Shown here piece by piece: positions 35,508-43,460 of a stretch of DNA of 64,000 nt (position 1 is the first letter of the stretch; the number at the start of each line of letters is the position of its first letter). The DNA comes from Oscillibacter sp. PC13 (lineage in GTDB: Bacteria > Bacillota > Clostridia > Oscillospirales > Oscillospiraceae). Location of the stretch: the NCBI RefSeq assembly GCF_900115635.1, contig NZ_FOXE01000005.1, positions 101,310-165,309 on the forward strand, written 5' to 3'. The notes under the pieces were generated by a model that was given only the letters and a program-made list of their open reading frames with translations, was not told where the DNA came from and searched no databases. A program made the translations under genes and the position numbers.

Positions 35508-36227
35508 CTAGTCCGGAAAGGCAAAACGCTGCCCAGGCCCGGTGATGACCTCCACCTGCCCGGCATATTCCGGGTGACCGGAGAGGAACCTTGCCGTCAG
35601 GCCGAAGTCTTCCCACTGGTGCATGGGCAGCACATGGCGGAGGTCTGCCAGTGTCAGAATATATAAGAGGCCCCAGTCCGCGGCCGCCTCCTGCCGGGGG
35701 TCCAGGGGAACCATGGCCAAGTCAAGCCGGCGGCTCCGGAGAGGCTCTATGAAGCGCTTGAAATCCACTTCCATGTTGCGGTTCCAGCCTTTGTCCTCCC
35801 CCTCCCAGTGCCACCAGTTCAGATCACCGGCGTGGTAGAGGGCTTTGCCGTCCGCCGTCACCACAAAGGCCACGCCCTCATCGGTGGAGGGCAGAGTCTC
35901 CACCCGGATGCCCGGCAGCGGGTCCGCGGTTTCGTTTCCGCCGAGGCACAGGCAGTGCGCCGCGGTTTCATCGGAGAGCGCCCAGCGCTCCCGGTGCCTT
36001 GGAGAGAGGCGAATATCTTTACCCAACAGAAACCGGACGGTTCTGCAGCTGTCGTCCAGAGCAAAGATTTGAGGGTTGAAGTGATCCTCGTGCCGGTGGC
36101 TGGCAAAGACCAGCAGCGGTTTTCCGTTAGGCAGAGGCGGCAGGGAGCCGCTCTGCCAGTCAAACATCAGCAGCACCGACGGCAGCTCGACCAGAAAACC
36201 GCTGTGGGCAAGAAACGTGACCGTCAT
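35508..36227 (-). CDS. MBL-fold metallo-hydrolase
   Basis: 239 residues from ATG 36227, whose A is the last base of the ybjQ stop (TGATG). FLAHSGFLVELPSVLLMFD and the metal motif ASHRHEDHFNP place it in the metallo-beta-lactamase fold, UlaG/RomA-like group; LYHAGDLNWW and VLPMHQWED give further ligands. Substrate unknown. Last gene of the MerR-membrane protein-YbjQ operon. Confidence 0.88.
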   Translation of the reverse strand: MTVTFLAHSGFLVELPSVLLMFDWQSGSLPPLPNGKPLLVFASHRHEDHFNPQIFALDDSCRTVRFLLGKDIRLSPRHRERWALSDETAAHCLCLGGNETADPLPGIRVETLPSTDEGVAFVVTADGKALYHAGDLNWWHWEGEDKGWNRNMEVDFKRFIEPLRSRRLDLAMVPLDPRQEAAADWGLLYILTLADLRHVLPMHQWEDFGLTARFLSGHPEYAGQVEVITGPGQRFAFPD

Positions 36228-36538
36228 CACAAAAACTTCACCGCCGTTCCATAGGCAATGACCTCAGCGGCGCCCTGCATGACGGAGGACGAGGCGTACC
36301 GCATCCCCACAACCGCATCCGCACCCAGAGCCTCTGCCGCGTCCACCATCCGTTTAGTGGCAATCTGGCGGGCCTCGTTCAGCATCTCTGTATAGCCCAC
36401 AATCTCGCCGCCCACTAGCGTCTTCATACCGGCCATAAAGTCCCGGCCGAAGTTTTTGCTGTAGACCACCGTTCCCTTCACAATGTCCAGCGTTTCAAAA
36501 TTCTGCCCGGGAATGGTCTCAATACTGACAAGCTTCAT
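36227..36538 (-). CDS. YbjQ/UPF0145 family protein
   Basis: 103 residues, the usual size. TIPGQNFETLDIVKGTVVYSKN-type start, then EARQIATKRMVDAAEALGADAVVGMRY and VMQGAAEVIAYGTAVKF, the conserved pattern of this pentamer-forming family of unknown role (sometimes called heavy-metal-binding). Its start overlaps the end of the upstream 90-residue gene by 20 bases and its stop overlaps the MBL start by one. Confidence 0.93.
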   Translation of the reverse strand: MKLVSIETIPGQNFETLDIVKGTVVYSKNFGRDFMAGMKTLVGGEIVGYTEMLNEARQIATKRMVDAAEALGADAVVGMRYASSSVMQGAAEVIAYGTAVKFL

Positions 36539-36791
36539 CTTCTTCTCCTCCTTGAATTTCTCTCAGGCGCTGCCGCAGGCAGAACGCCAGCGGCAGCAGC
36601 AAGGCCGTATCCAGCACGGCCAGCGCCAGCAGCAAAACAGACAGAATGCCCCCGGGCTGCACGACCTGTCGCAGAAGCAGCATCACCGCCGCGGAAAACA
36701 GCAGCCAGCCCCCGCTTAGCAGCGCGGACAGCACCGCCTTCTTTTTCCGGGACTTTGGGGGTACCCGCCGGGGTTCAATATTTTCTGGCAT
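36519..36791 (-). CDS. 90-residue two-helix membrane protein, paralogue of the MerR membrane tail
   Basis: 90 residues from ATG 36791 behind GGGGGAGGAAGAGG. Basic start (PPKSRKKKA), two hydrophobic segments and the end RQRLREIQGGEEDEACQY. That end matches the end of the neighbouring MerR protein (VQRIHEIGKGEEEDARKY), and both have two membrane helices before it, so the protein looks like a copy of the MerR tail without the DNA-binding part. It overlaps the MerR gene by 17 bases and ybjQ by 20. Confidence 0.78.
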   Translation of the reverse strand: MPENIEPRRVPPKSRKKKAVLSALLSGGWLLFSAAVMLLLRQVVQPGGILSVLLLALAVLDTALLLPLAFCLRQRLREIQGGEEDEACQY

Positions 36792-37428
36792 CCTCTTCCT
36801 CCCCCTTGCCGATTTCGTGGATGCGCTGCACCGACGCGGCCAGCACGCCCACAATCACCACCGCCGGAATTGCCACAAACAGCGCCAGCAGGGGCAGCGG
36901 CGGCGCGCCGGCAGGGTCTGTGGAGAAGGCCCATAAAAACAGCCAGATGAGCGCCGCCATGAGAATGGTCATCAGTATGGCCATGGCCACCGGCATTACG
37001 TACCGGCGGCGTTTGGTGTCCCGCTTCTGCTTATCCATAAAGGTGGTTCCCTCCTGTTCCATCTGCTCCATGCGTTCCAGAAGCGACTGCGCGTCCAGAG
37101 CATCCAGCCGTTCCCGGCAGTCCGCCAGCTCCGCGCACAGACGGGCGGCCTCCTCCAGATTGGCCCGGTCCCGCTCCAGGGTTACCAGATGGCGGCGCAT
37201 GCCGTCTCCCACGGTGTGAACGCCGCCCTGCATCTGACGAATTTCTTCCAGCGGCATCCCCAGCTTTCGCAGCAGTTTGATGCGCCGCAGCGTCTCCACC
37301 TCCGCATCGCCGTATTCCCGGTAGCCATTCTCGCTGTTCCGCCGTGGAGTCAGCAGACCCTCGGCCTCGTAAAAGCGGATATTCTTTTTGGTAATGCCCA
37401 CCAGGGCCTCCACTTCATTGATTTTCAA
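36775..37428 (-). CDS. Membrane-tethered MerR-family regulator
   Basis: 217 residues from TTG 37428, 7 bases after GAGGT. Residues 1-70 are the MerR helix-turn-helix (KINEVEALVGITKKNIRFYEAEGLL). Residues 75-135 form the coiled-coil dimer helix. Residues 140-200 hold two membrane helices (VMPVAMAILMTILMAALIWL and LLALFVAIPAVVIVGVLA), which is unusual for MerR. The signal is probably sensed in the membrane. The next gene repeats the membrane part. Confidence 0.88.
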   Translation of the reverse strand: MKINEVEALVGITKKNIRFYEAEGLLTPRRNSENGYREYGDAEVETLRRIKLLRKLGMPLEEIRQMQGGVHTVGDGMRRHLVTLERDRANLEEAARLCAELADCRERLDALDAQSLLERMEQMEQEGTTFMDKQKRDTKRRRYVMPVAMAILMTILMAALIWLFLWAFSTDPAGAPPLPLLALFVAIPAVVIVGVLAASVQRIHEIGKGEEEDARKY

Positions 37429-37455
37429 GGGCTGTACCTCACTTTCTGATTGGAT

Positions 37456-37484
37456 GGTATACCTTCCATAAGGGGGAAAGTCAA
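37456..37484 (-). promoter_or_regulatory. Promoter of the MerR operon
   Basis: Minus strand: TTGACT (37484-37479), 17 bases, TATACC (37461-37456). The spacer contains CCTTATGGAAGG, a small dyad where a MerR dimer could bind. Confidence 0.65.
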
Positions 37485-37530
37485 GAGGTTTTCAAAAAAA
37501 TATCGGCAGGGGGTGGGAACTCCGCCGCTG

Positions 37531-37549
37531 ATATGCTACAATCATACCA
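37531..37549 (+). promoter_or_regulatory. mutY: Extended -10 promoter giving a possibly leaderless mutY mRNA
   Basis: TGCTACAAT (37534-37542) is an extended -10 box. The predicted start point, about 7 bases later, falls on the A of the mutY ATG (37549). No ribosome site exists upstream of that ATG. Confidence 0.5.
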
Positions 37550-38625
37550 TGTGTACAGAAAAAATGACAATGGAAATTCTCGCCCGGCTCCCCGGGCCTC
37601 TGCTGGCCTGGTTCCGGGCCAACGCCCGGGACCTGCCCTGGCGGAAAACCGAGGACCCCTACCGGATTTGGGTGTCGGAAATTATGCTTCAGCAGACCCG
37701 GGTGGCGGCGGTACTGGGTTATTATGCCCGGTTCCTTCAGACGTTCCCCTCGGTGGAGGCTCTGGCAGAATCGCCGGAGGAACGGCTGATGAAGCTGTGG
37801 GAGGGGCTCGGCTATTACAGCCGGGCCAGAAATCTCCAGAAGGCGGCAAAACTGGTGGCAGAGGCTGGAGGGCAGTTCCCGGATACCTACGGCGGCTTGC
37901 TGGCGCTGCCGGGCGTTGGGGATTATACCGCCAGCGCCATCGCCTCAGCGGCCTTCGGCCGGCGGGAGGCGGCGGTGGACGGCAACGTCCTCCGGGTGGT
38001 GACCCGGCTGACCGACTGCCATGACGACATCGCGGATCCAAAAACCAAAAAGAACGTTCGGGCCATGGTTCAGGCGGTGATGCCGGAGAAAGAGGCGGAC
38101 ATCCGCATTTTCAACCAGGCCACGATGGAACTGGGAGCCACGGTATGCGTCCCCAACGGACCGCCGAAATGCGGAGAGTGTCCGGCGGCGGACTTCTGCC
38201 TGGCCCGGCTGAGAGGCACGGCGGAGAGCCTGCCGGTGAAAAAAGCGAAAAGGGCAAGGAGGACGGAGGAGAAGACGGTATTTCTCCTGCTGCGGGACGG
38301 CAGAGCCGCCCTGCGGAAGCGGCCCGACAGCGGCCTCTTGGCGGGGCTGTGGGAGTTTCCCAATGTAGAGGGGAGCATGGACGAGCAGTCCGCGTCGGCG
38401 GCAGTGGTTGCCTGGGGGTTGGAGTCCAGGGCCTGGAAGAACAAGCTGACGGCCAGGCACATCTTTACCCACGTGGAATGGCACATGACCGGGTATACCC
38501 TGGAGGTGGCCGGGAACGGTCCGGCGGAATGGGAATGGGTGGATGCCGCAGGGCTTGAGACGCACGCTGTACCCTCCGCCTTTGCCCGGTACTATGAGGA
38601 AGCGAAGAGAGAACTGGAGAGGTGA
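37549..38625 (+). CDS. mutY: A/G-specific adenine glycosylase MutY
   Basis: 358 residues from ATG 37549. Removes A opposite 8-oxoguanine. ARDLPWRKTEDPYRIWVSEI, MLQQTRVAAVLGYYARFL and LPGVGDYTASAIAS (helix-hairpin-helix) with the catalytic Asp in AAVDGNVLRV; a four-Cys iron-sulfur loop (C-X7-CGECPAADFC); then a C-terminal NUDIX-like domain that checks 8-oxoG. In-frame ATG codons at 37564 and 37570 are alternatives. No ribosome site is seen for any. Confidence 0.93.
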   Translation: MCTEKMTMEILARLPGPLLAWFRANARDLPWRKTEDPYRIWVSEIMLQQTRVAAVLGYYARFLQTFPSVEALAESPEERLMKLWEGLGYYSRARNLQKAAKLVAEAGGQFPDTYGGLLALPGVGDYTASAIASAAFGRREAAVDGNVLRVVTRLTDCHDDIADPKTKKNVRAMVQAVMPEKEADIRIFNQATMELGATVCVPNGPPKCGECPAADFCLARLRGTAESLPVKKAKRARRTEEKTVFLLLRDGRAALRKRPDSGLLAGLWEFPNVEGSMDEQSASAAVVAWGLESRAWKNKLTARHIFTHVEWHMTGYTLEVAGNGPAEWEWVDAAGLETHAVPSAFARYYEEAKRELER

Positions 38626-38627
38626 CT

Positions 38628-39428
38628 GTGCGGAATTTGCTGCTGGGTGCCGTATTGCTGCTGGCGGGCCTGCTGATGGGACGCTTTTGGTGTTTGGTGG
38701 CTGTGGGCTGGCTGCTGAGCAAAGCCGTAGAACGGCTGCAGGCTTGGCGAAGGCACAGAAAGCTGGTCCGCCAGTTAAAAGCCCTTGGCGCCTATGGGGG
38801 TACCATCCGGCTGGAAAACGGGGAAACGGCGCCTGAGGAAGAGGCTAAGCTCTCCGCGGAGCCGGACAGCCCCGTACCTTTTGGATATAAAACCACCTGG
38901 CTGGCGGTAAGGTGTGGAGACCCGGAGCGGATTATCTCGGAGTTGGAACCTGGATCCCGGCAGCCCGCCAACTGGATCACGGGGCTGGCTGCCGCAAGGC
39001 GGAACGGACAGGTGTTTGTATCGCCGGCTCTGGACGAATTCGTGCTGGTGATCGGCGCGGAGGATCTTCTGGGGGAGTGGGATGACCAGCGGCCGCTGGA
39101 CGCATTTTCCAGCCAGTTTTTAGAAGTGCAGTTTTTTGCTTCCCATCGGATATCAGATTTCTACCTTTGGGGAAGGTATCGGAATGGCGTCCGCGCACGG
39201 GAATACTGCTGGGAAGAGGGAGAGGCTTGCCGGAGGAATATCGGCCCATTGACACCGGAGGAGCTGGATCTGGGCTTTGCGGCGTTTCCCTGTTCCAACG
39301 ATGACAGCTCCGGGGAGCTGTTTCCGGGCGAAGAGGACGTGTTGAACATCGCTGCTGCCTGGGGGGTGGATCCCCGGTTTGAGAAGAAAACGTACCCGCC
39401 CTCCACGGGCTGGGTTTGCACGCTGTGA
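38628..39428 (+). CDS. Uncharacterised membrane-anchored protein, gene 1 of 4
   Basis: 266 residues from GTG 38628 with GGAGAGG five bases upstream; GTG 38622 is the alternative. One N-terminal hydrophobic segment (LLLGAVLLLAGLLMG) and a basic stretch, then a soluble domain. The domain has NGQVFVSPALDEFVLVIG, then EVQFFASHRISDFYLWGR, then LTPEELDLGF and EEDVLNIAAAWGVDPR. I recall similar strings in unnamed proteins of other phyla but cannot name the family. It follows mutY without a gap and begins a run of four unknown genes. Confidence 0.75.
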   Translation: MRNLLLGAVLLLAGLLMGRFWCLVAVGWLLSKAVERLQAWRRHRKLVRQLKALGAYGGTIRLENGETAPEEEAKLSAEPDSPVPFGYKTTWLAVRCGDPERIISELEPGSRQPANWITGLAAARRNGQVFVSPALDEFVLVIGAEDLLGEWDDQRPLDAFSSQFLEVQFFASHRISDFYLWGRYRNGVRAREYCWEEGEACRRNIGPLTPEELDLGFAAFPCSNDDSSGELFPGEEDVLNIAAAWGVDPRFEKKTYPPSTGWVCTL

Positions 39429-39451
39429 GAGAATAGGAAAGGAGAACTGCC

Positions 39452-39682
39452 ATGGGATGGCTGGTGGGCCTGCCGCTGGGAATTTTCCGGCTGCTGGTCG
39501 GACTTGTGATGCTGATACTGCGGTTGGCGGTGCCGATTTTACTGGTGGCTGTCATCGTGTTTTTGATGCGCCGGAGACGGAGCGGCGCGCCCGGGCGGGA
39601 GGCACCCAAGGAGCCCCGCTTTGATGGGCCGGTGTATACGGTGGACTATCAGGAGGAGGACTCCGAAGAGGAGGGGCAGTAA
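39452..39682 (+). CDS. Small single-pass membrane protein, gene 2 of 4
   Basis: 76 residues behind AAAGGAG. A long hydrophobic N-terminal region (about residues 4-40) is followed by RRRRSG and an acidic tail ending in EEDSEEEGQ. No known family. The basic patch predicts that the tail faces the cytosol. Confidence 0.7.
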   Translation: MGWLVGLPLGIFRLLVGLVMLILRLAVPILLVAVIVFLMRRRRSGAPGREAPKEPRFDGPVYTVDYQEEDSEEEGQ

Positions 39683-39683
39683 T

Positions 39684-39875
39684 TTGGAATTTTTAAACCT
39701 GCTGCTGATTGCAGTGCTTCTGCTGCTCTTGCGGAAGCTCTTCTGGTGTTTCCGGTGGCTGTGGTGCTACCACCACGGGAAGGAGACGCCTGCGCCCATT
39801 TCCTTTTTGCCCCGGCGGTCGGGAGAGATATTTGAGGGTCATCTTCCCCGGACAGAGGATGAGGAGGAACAATAA
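39684..39875 (+). CDS. Small single-pass membrane protein, gene 3 of 4
   Basis: 63 residues from TTG 39684, 7 bases after AGGAGGGG. A Leu-rich helix (LLLIAVLLLLLRKLFW) is followed by an aromatic stretch rich in Trp, Cys and His (CFRWLWCYHH), then a soluble tail ending in EDEEEQ. It overlaps the next gene by one base (TAATG). The general plan, helix, basic patch, acidic end, is the same as in the preceding gene. Confidence 0.65.
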   Translation: MEFLNLLLIAVLLLLLRKLFWCFRWLWCYHHGKETPAPISFLPRRSGEIFEGHLPRTEDEEEQ

Positions 39876-40324
39876 TGGCCTTTTGGAAGAAGAGCGAGGA
39901 CCCCTGGGACTGGGAGCCGGAGCGCCGCCCGGCAGCATCTCCGCCGGAGAGGAAACAGCGAACACCGCCCGATGGGGAGCACGTTCTGGATGCACTGAAG
40001 GACTTCGGCAGGCTGGCAAAGAACGCCGCCGTCGGAGAGGCGGAGAACGAGACATCCGCAGAGAACTGCCCCTGGTGCAAAAAGGCGATGGAGAGGATCT
40101 ATCTGGCCACAGGCCGGGATGCCATCCGCTGTACCAGACGGCGGCCAGGGGTTGTGAACGCTGGCTGGCCAGATCTTCCGCGGATTGATGACGAGGGCGG
40201 CTTTTTATGCCGGTACAAAACGGTGTGGTACTGCGGCAGCTGCAAAAAAATGGTGATGGACGCCCCGGAGCTGCCGCCGGAGTATTCCCTTCCCGCAGTG
40301 CTGCAGGAAGGGAAACAAGACTGA
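39875..40324 (+). CDS. Small putative zinc-ribbon protein, gene 4 of 4
   Basis: 149 residues. A charged, Pro-rich N-terminus (FWKKSEDPWDWEPERRP) is followed by CPWCKKAMERIYLATGRDAI and, 50 residues on, WYCGSCKKMVMD, two CxxC knuckles that can bind one Zn2+. No catalytic motif is seen. Starts within the stop of the previous gene, so the cluster is translationally coupled. Confidence 0.7.
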   Translation: MAFWKKSEDPWDWEPERRPAASPPERKQRTPPDGEHVLDALKDFGRLAKNAAVGEAENETSAENCPWCKKAMERIYLATGRDAIRCTRRRPGVVNAGWPDLPRIDDEGGFLCRYKTVWYCGSCKKMVMDAPELPPEYSLPAVLQEGKQD

Positions 40325-40344
40325 GAGGGAGAGACAACAAATCA

Positions 40345-40932
40345 ATGGCACAGCTTTATTTCAAATATGGGGCCATGGGCTCCAGCAAGACGGCCAACGC
40401 CCTGATGACCCGGTTCAACTATGAGGAGCGGGGCCAGCAGACCCTGCTGGTCAAGCCGCGGATGGATACCCGGGACGGGGATCATATGGTGGTCTCCCGC
40501 ATCGGGCTGACCTATCCCTGCATGTATTTTGACGAGATGCGTCAGCTGACGATTATGGAGCTGCAGCAAAACGCCTGCGTGATTGTGGATGAGGCCCAGT
40601 TTCTGACCCGGGAAGAAGTGATGTATCTGGTGTATCTGGTGGATGATCTGGGAATTCCCGTCATCTGCTATGGCCTGCGGGCGGATTTCAAGGGGGATCT
40701 CTTTCCCGGCAGCGAGGCGCTGCTGGTGATGGCGGACAAGCTGGAGGAGGTCAAGACCATTTGCTGGTGCGGCAAAAAAGCCACGTTTAATGCCCGGTTT
40801 GACAAAGCGGGCCATGTGCTGAAGGAGGGCGCCCAGGTAGTTCTGGGGGCCAATGACCAGTACATCGGCCTGTGCCGCCGCCACTGGCGGGAGGGGAACC
40901 TGGGACCGGACTTCGGAGTGGAGCAGCCATGA
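40345..40932 (+). CDS. tdk: Thymidine kinase (type II)
   Basis: 195 residues from ATG 40345. LYFKYGAMGSSKTANALM is the P-loop (the last Gly is Ser, as in some Firmicutes members), CVIVDEAQFLTREEV the metal site, and CWCGKKATFNARF with YIGLCRRHW the zinc site and lasso. Phosphorylates thymidine in the salvage pathway. The stop overlaps the next start (ATGA). Confidence 0.93.
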   Translation: MAQLYFKYGAMGSSKTANALMTRFNYEERGQQTLLVKPRMDTRDGDHMVVSRIGLTYPCMYFDEMRQLTIMELQQNACVIVDEAQFLTREEVMYLVYLVDDLGIPVICYGLRADFKGDLFPGSEALLVMADKLEEVKTICWCGKKATFNARFDKAGHVLKEGAQVVLGANDQYIGLCRRHWREGNLGPDFGVEQP

Positions 40933-41801
40933 TCTGCCGGCTTTGCCCACGAAACTGCGGAGCAGAGCGGACGGAGGCGGCGGGCGGCGGCTTGTGCCGT
41001 ATGCCGACCCTCCCGGTGGTAGCCAAGGCCATGCTTCACCAGTGGGAGGAGCCATGCCTTGTAGGAGAACACGGAGCCGGGACGGTGTTTTTCTCCGGTT
41101 GCAATCTCCGGTGCTGCTTTTGCCAGAACGGCGTCATCTCGCAGGAGGGCTTCGGGAGACCTGTCACGACAGAGAGGCTTCGGGAGATTTTCCAGGAGTT
41201 AATTGCCCAGGGTGCCGCCTGTATTGATCTTGTTACCCCCACTCACTTTACACCGGCGATTCTGGAAGCGCTTGGCGGGGAGCCCTGGTCTGTGCCGGTG
41301 GTATGGAACTGTGGCGGGTATGAAAGGCCGGAGACATTGAAGATGCTGGAGGGAAGAGTGCAGGTGTACCTGCCGGATTTGAAGTATGCCATTCCGGAAC
41401 CGGCGAAGCGGTATTCCGCAGCTGAAGATTACTTCGACTGGGCCAAAGCGGCCGTTTTGGAAATGTTCCGCCAGACGGGACCGTACCGGATAGAAAACGG
41501 CCTGCTGAAATCCGGTGTGCTGATCCGGCATCTGCTTCTGCCGGGAGAGCTGGAGAACACGCGCCGGGCTATCGACTGGGTGGCGGAGACCTTTGCCCCA
41601 GGGGATGTACTGTTTTCCCTGATGAGCCAGTATACCCCCCAGCCTGGAGCTTCCGGAAATCTCGGCCGCCATGTGACAAAGGCGGAGTACCGGGCAGCTG
41701 AGGCCTATCTGGAGAACTGCGGCATCACGGATGGCTTTACGCAGGAGCGTACGTCAGCGAAAGAAGAATATACGCCGGACTTCGATCTCTCGGGAATATA
41801 G
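40929..41801 (+). CDS. Radical SAM protein (PflA-like, COG1313 type)
   Basis: 290 residues from ATG 40929. CRLCPRNCGAERTEA at the N-terminus and the radical SAM motif CNLRCCFCQN (CxxxCxxC) after FFSGC; DLVTPTHFTPAI and YLPDLKYAIPEPAKRYS follow. The family resembles pyruvate formate-lyase activating enzymes, but the substrate is unknown. Translationally coupled to tdk. Confidence 0.88.
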   Translation: MICRLCPRNCGAERTEAAGGGLCRMPTLPVVAKAMLHQWEEPCLVGEHGAGTVFFSGCNLRCCFCQNGVISQEGFGRPVTTERLREIFQELIAQGAACIDLVTPTHFTPAILEALGGEPWSVPVVWNCGGYERPETLKMLEGRVQVYLPDLKYAIPEPAKRYSAAEDYFDWAKAAVLEMFRQTGPYRIENGLLKSGVLIRHLLLPGELENTRRAIDWVAETFAPGDVLFSLMSQYTPQPGASGNLGRHVTKAEYRAAEAYLENCGITDGFTQERTSAKEEYTPDFDLSGI

Positions 41802-41842
41802 AAGTATCGCGCTGTGGCTGCGGCACAAGAGAAAATTCCCGC

Positions 41843-41908
41843 TTGAAAAGTCGAATGTACCTGCTATAATAAGGGGGCTGCCCAGCGTTGGGCAGTCCTG
41901 ATTTTTTG
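41843..41908 (+). promoter_or_regulatory. Promoter and attenuator-like hairpin before the first MATE gene
   Basis: TTGAAA (41843-41848), 16 bases, TATAAT (41865-41870). The transcript would begin with a hairpin, CTGCCCA (41878-41884) with TGGGCAG (41889-41895), followed by a T-run at 41902-41907. The leader is too short for a known riboswitch. Confidence 0.55.
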
Positions 41909-41927
41909 GTAAGTGGGACGGCGTAAG

Positions 41928-43307
41928 ATGAAACTAGAAAACAATTTGGGTGCAGATCCCATCCGCTCCCTGGTCTGGCGCATTGCAATTCCCAGTATGC
42001 TGGCACAGTTTGTCAGCGTTCTGTACAGCATTGTGGATCGTATTTATATCAGTAACATCCCCCTGATCGGAGAGACAGCTCTCGCAGGTGTGGGTGTCTG
42101 CGGCCCGGTCGTGACAATGCTGGGGGCGTTTGCTTCCTTGATTGGCGTGGGCGGTGCTCCGCTGATGAGCATTCGGCTGGGGGCGGGGAAGGCGGAAGAG
42201 GCACAGCGCATTTTGGCCAATGGCTTTTTGATGCTCTGCATCTGTGCCGGAATTCTGACCGTGGCGGTATTTCCTATGCGACATATGATGCTGATGGCTT
42301 TTGGCGCCAGTGAAGTGACCTATCCCTATGCCAATGCCTATTTTACCGTCTATCTCTTCGGCACGGTGTTTAACCTGCTGGCTCTGGGAATGAATCAATT
42401 CATCATCTGCCAGGGCTTTTCCAAGGTAGGCATGAAATCCGTGGTGCTGGGAGCGGTGCTGAATATTATCCTGGATCCAGTGTTTATTTTTTGGATGGAC
42501 ATGGGCGTTGTGGGAGCAGCCTTGGCCACGGTGCTCTCCCAGATGGCCAGCTGTGGTTATGTGCTGCGGTTCCTGTTTGGGCCGAAGGTACCTGTCCGCA
42601 TTACTTTTGGCAGATATCATTGGCGGCTGATGGGCCGTATTCTGGCAATTGGCTTTACACCCTTTGCGATTATCGCTGTGGATAATGTGATGATCATCAG
42701 CATGAACTCCATCCTGCAGCGATATGGCGGAGCAGCGCTGGGCGATCAGTTGGTGACCTGCGCCACGATTGCGCAGAGTTTTATGCTGATTGTGACAATG
42801 CCGCTGGGCGGCATCTCCGCCGGCACGCAGACAATCCTGGCCTTTAATTACGGTGCGCGCCGGAGGGACCGGGTTTTAGAGGCGGAGAAACACATCCTTT
42901 TGATGTGTGTGGGATATGTAGCGCTGCTGTTTGTGCTGGCCCGACTGGCTGGACCGCTGTTTGTCCGCCTGTTTACCGCCGAGCCGGATTTGGCAGCAGA
43001 GGCCTTTTCTGCTATTAAGGTCTGCACGCTTGCCATTATTCCGCTTGGCGCGCAGTATGTGGTGGTGGACGGACTCACCGGTATGGGGCAGGTACAGTTT
43101 GCTCTGCCGCTGTCCTTTTTCCGAAAGGGTGTATATTTTGCGGCGCTGATGGCTCTGCCGTTGTTTTTTGGAGCCAGAGCCGCTTTTTACGCGGAGCCTG
43201 TTTCAGATGTGCTGGGCCCATTGGTGTCTCTTCTGGTCTATCGCCTGGCTATGAAAAAAGTTCTGAATTTTGAAGAGCTGCCCCTCCATGAAAGACTTCC
43301 GGCTTGA
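41928..43307 (+). CDS. MATE-family efflux transporter
   Basis: 459 residues from ATG 41928; in-frame GTG 41913 is possible. Twelve membrane helices. PIRSLVWRIAIPSMLAQFVS, IVDRIYISN and GAPLMSIRLGAGK are the first MATE repeat and NYGARRRDRVLEAEKHI the second. Exports drugs or metabolites in exchange for Na+ or H+. Substrate cannot be told. Own promoter upstream; terminator at 43347. Confidence 0.92.
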   Translation: MKLENNLGADPIRSLVWRIAIPSMLAQFVSVLYSIVDRIYISNIPLIGETALAGVGVCGPVVTMLGAFASLIGVGGAPLMSIRLGAGKAEEAQRILANGFLMLCICAGILTVAVFPMRHMMLMAFGASEVTYPYANAYFTVYLFGTVFNLLALGMNQFIICQGFSKVGMKSVVLGAVLNIILDPVFIFWMDMGVVGAALATVLSQMASCGYVLRFLFGPKVPVRITFGRYHWRLMGRILAIGFTPFAIIAVDNVMIISMNSILQRYGGAALGDQLVTCATIAQSFMLIVTMPLGGISAGTQTILAFNYGARRRDRVLEAEKHILLMCVGYVALLFVLARLAGPLFVRLFTAEPDLAAEAFSAIKVCTLAIIPLGAQYVVVDGLTGMGQVQFALPLSFFRKGVYFAALMALPLFFGARAAFYAEPVSDVLGPLVSLLVYRLAMKKVLNFEELPLHERLPA

Positions 43308-43346
43308 CATTTTCGAAAAAACGGGAGTAAAATAACGCTGTTGTGT

Positions 43347-43401
43347 AGCAGAAATGCGTAAGCCCAAACTGAAGGGGCTTACGCATTTCTGCTTCTTTTT
43401 T
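43347..43401 (+). terminator. Intrinsic terminator after the first MATE gene
   Basis: AGCAGAAATGCGTAAGCCC (43347-43365) pairs with GGGCTTACGCATTTCTGCT (43375-43393), then TCTTTTTT. It may also act as a leader element for the second MATE gene 60 bases downstream. Confidence 0.92.
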
Positions 43402-43460
43402 GAAAAGGCACCGGCAAACATCATACGGTGCCGCCTGAAATTTTTGAGAGGTGAACCAAA

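Noticed and set aside
38622..40324. Toxin-immunity or type VII secretion cluster
   Set aside because: Some motifs recall immunity-like proteins, but there is no toxin domain, WXG100 protein or secretion ATPase, so I left it as unknown.
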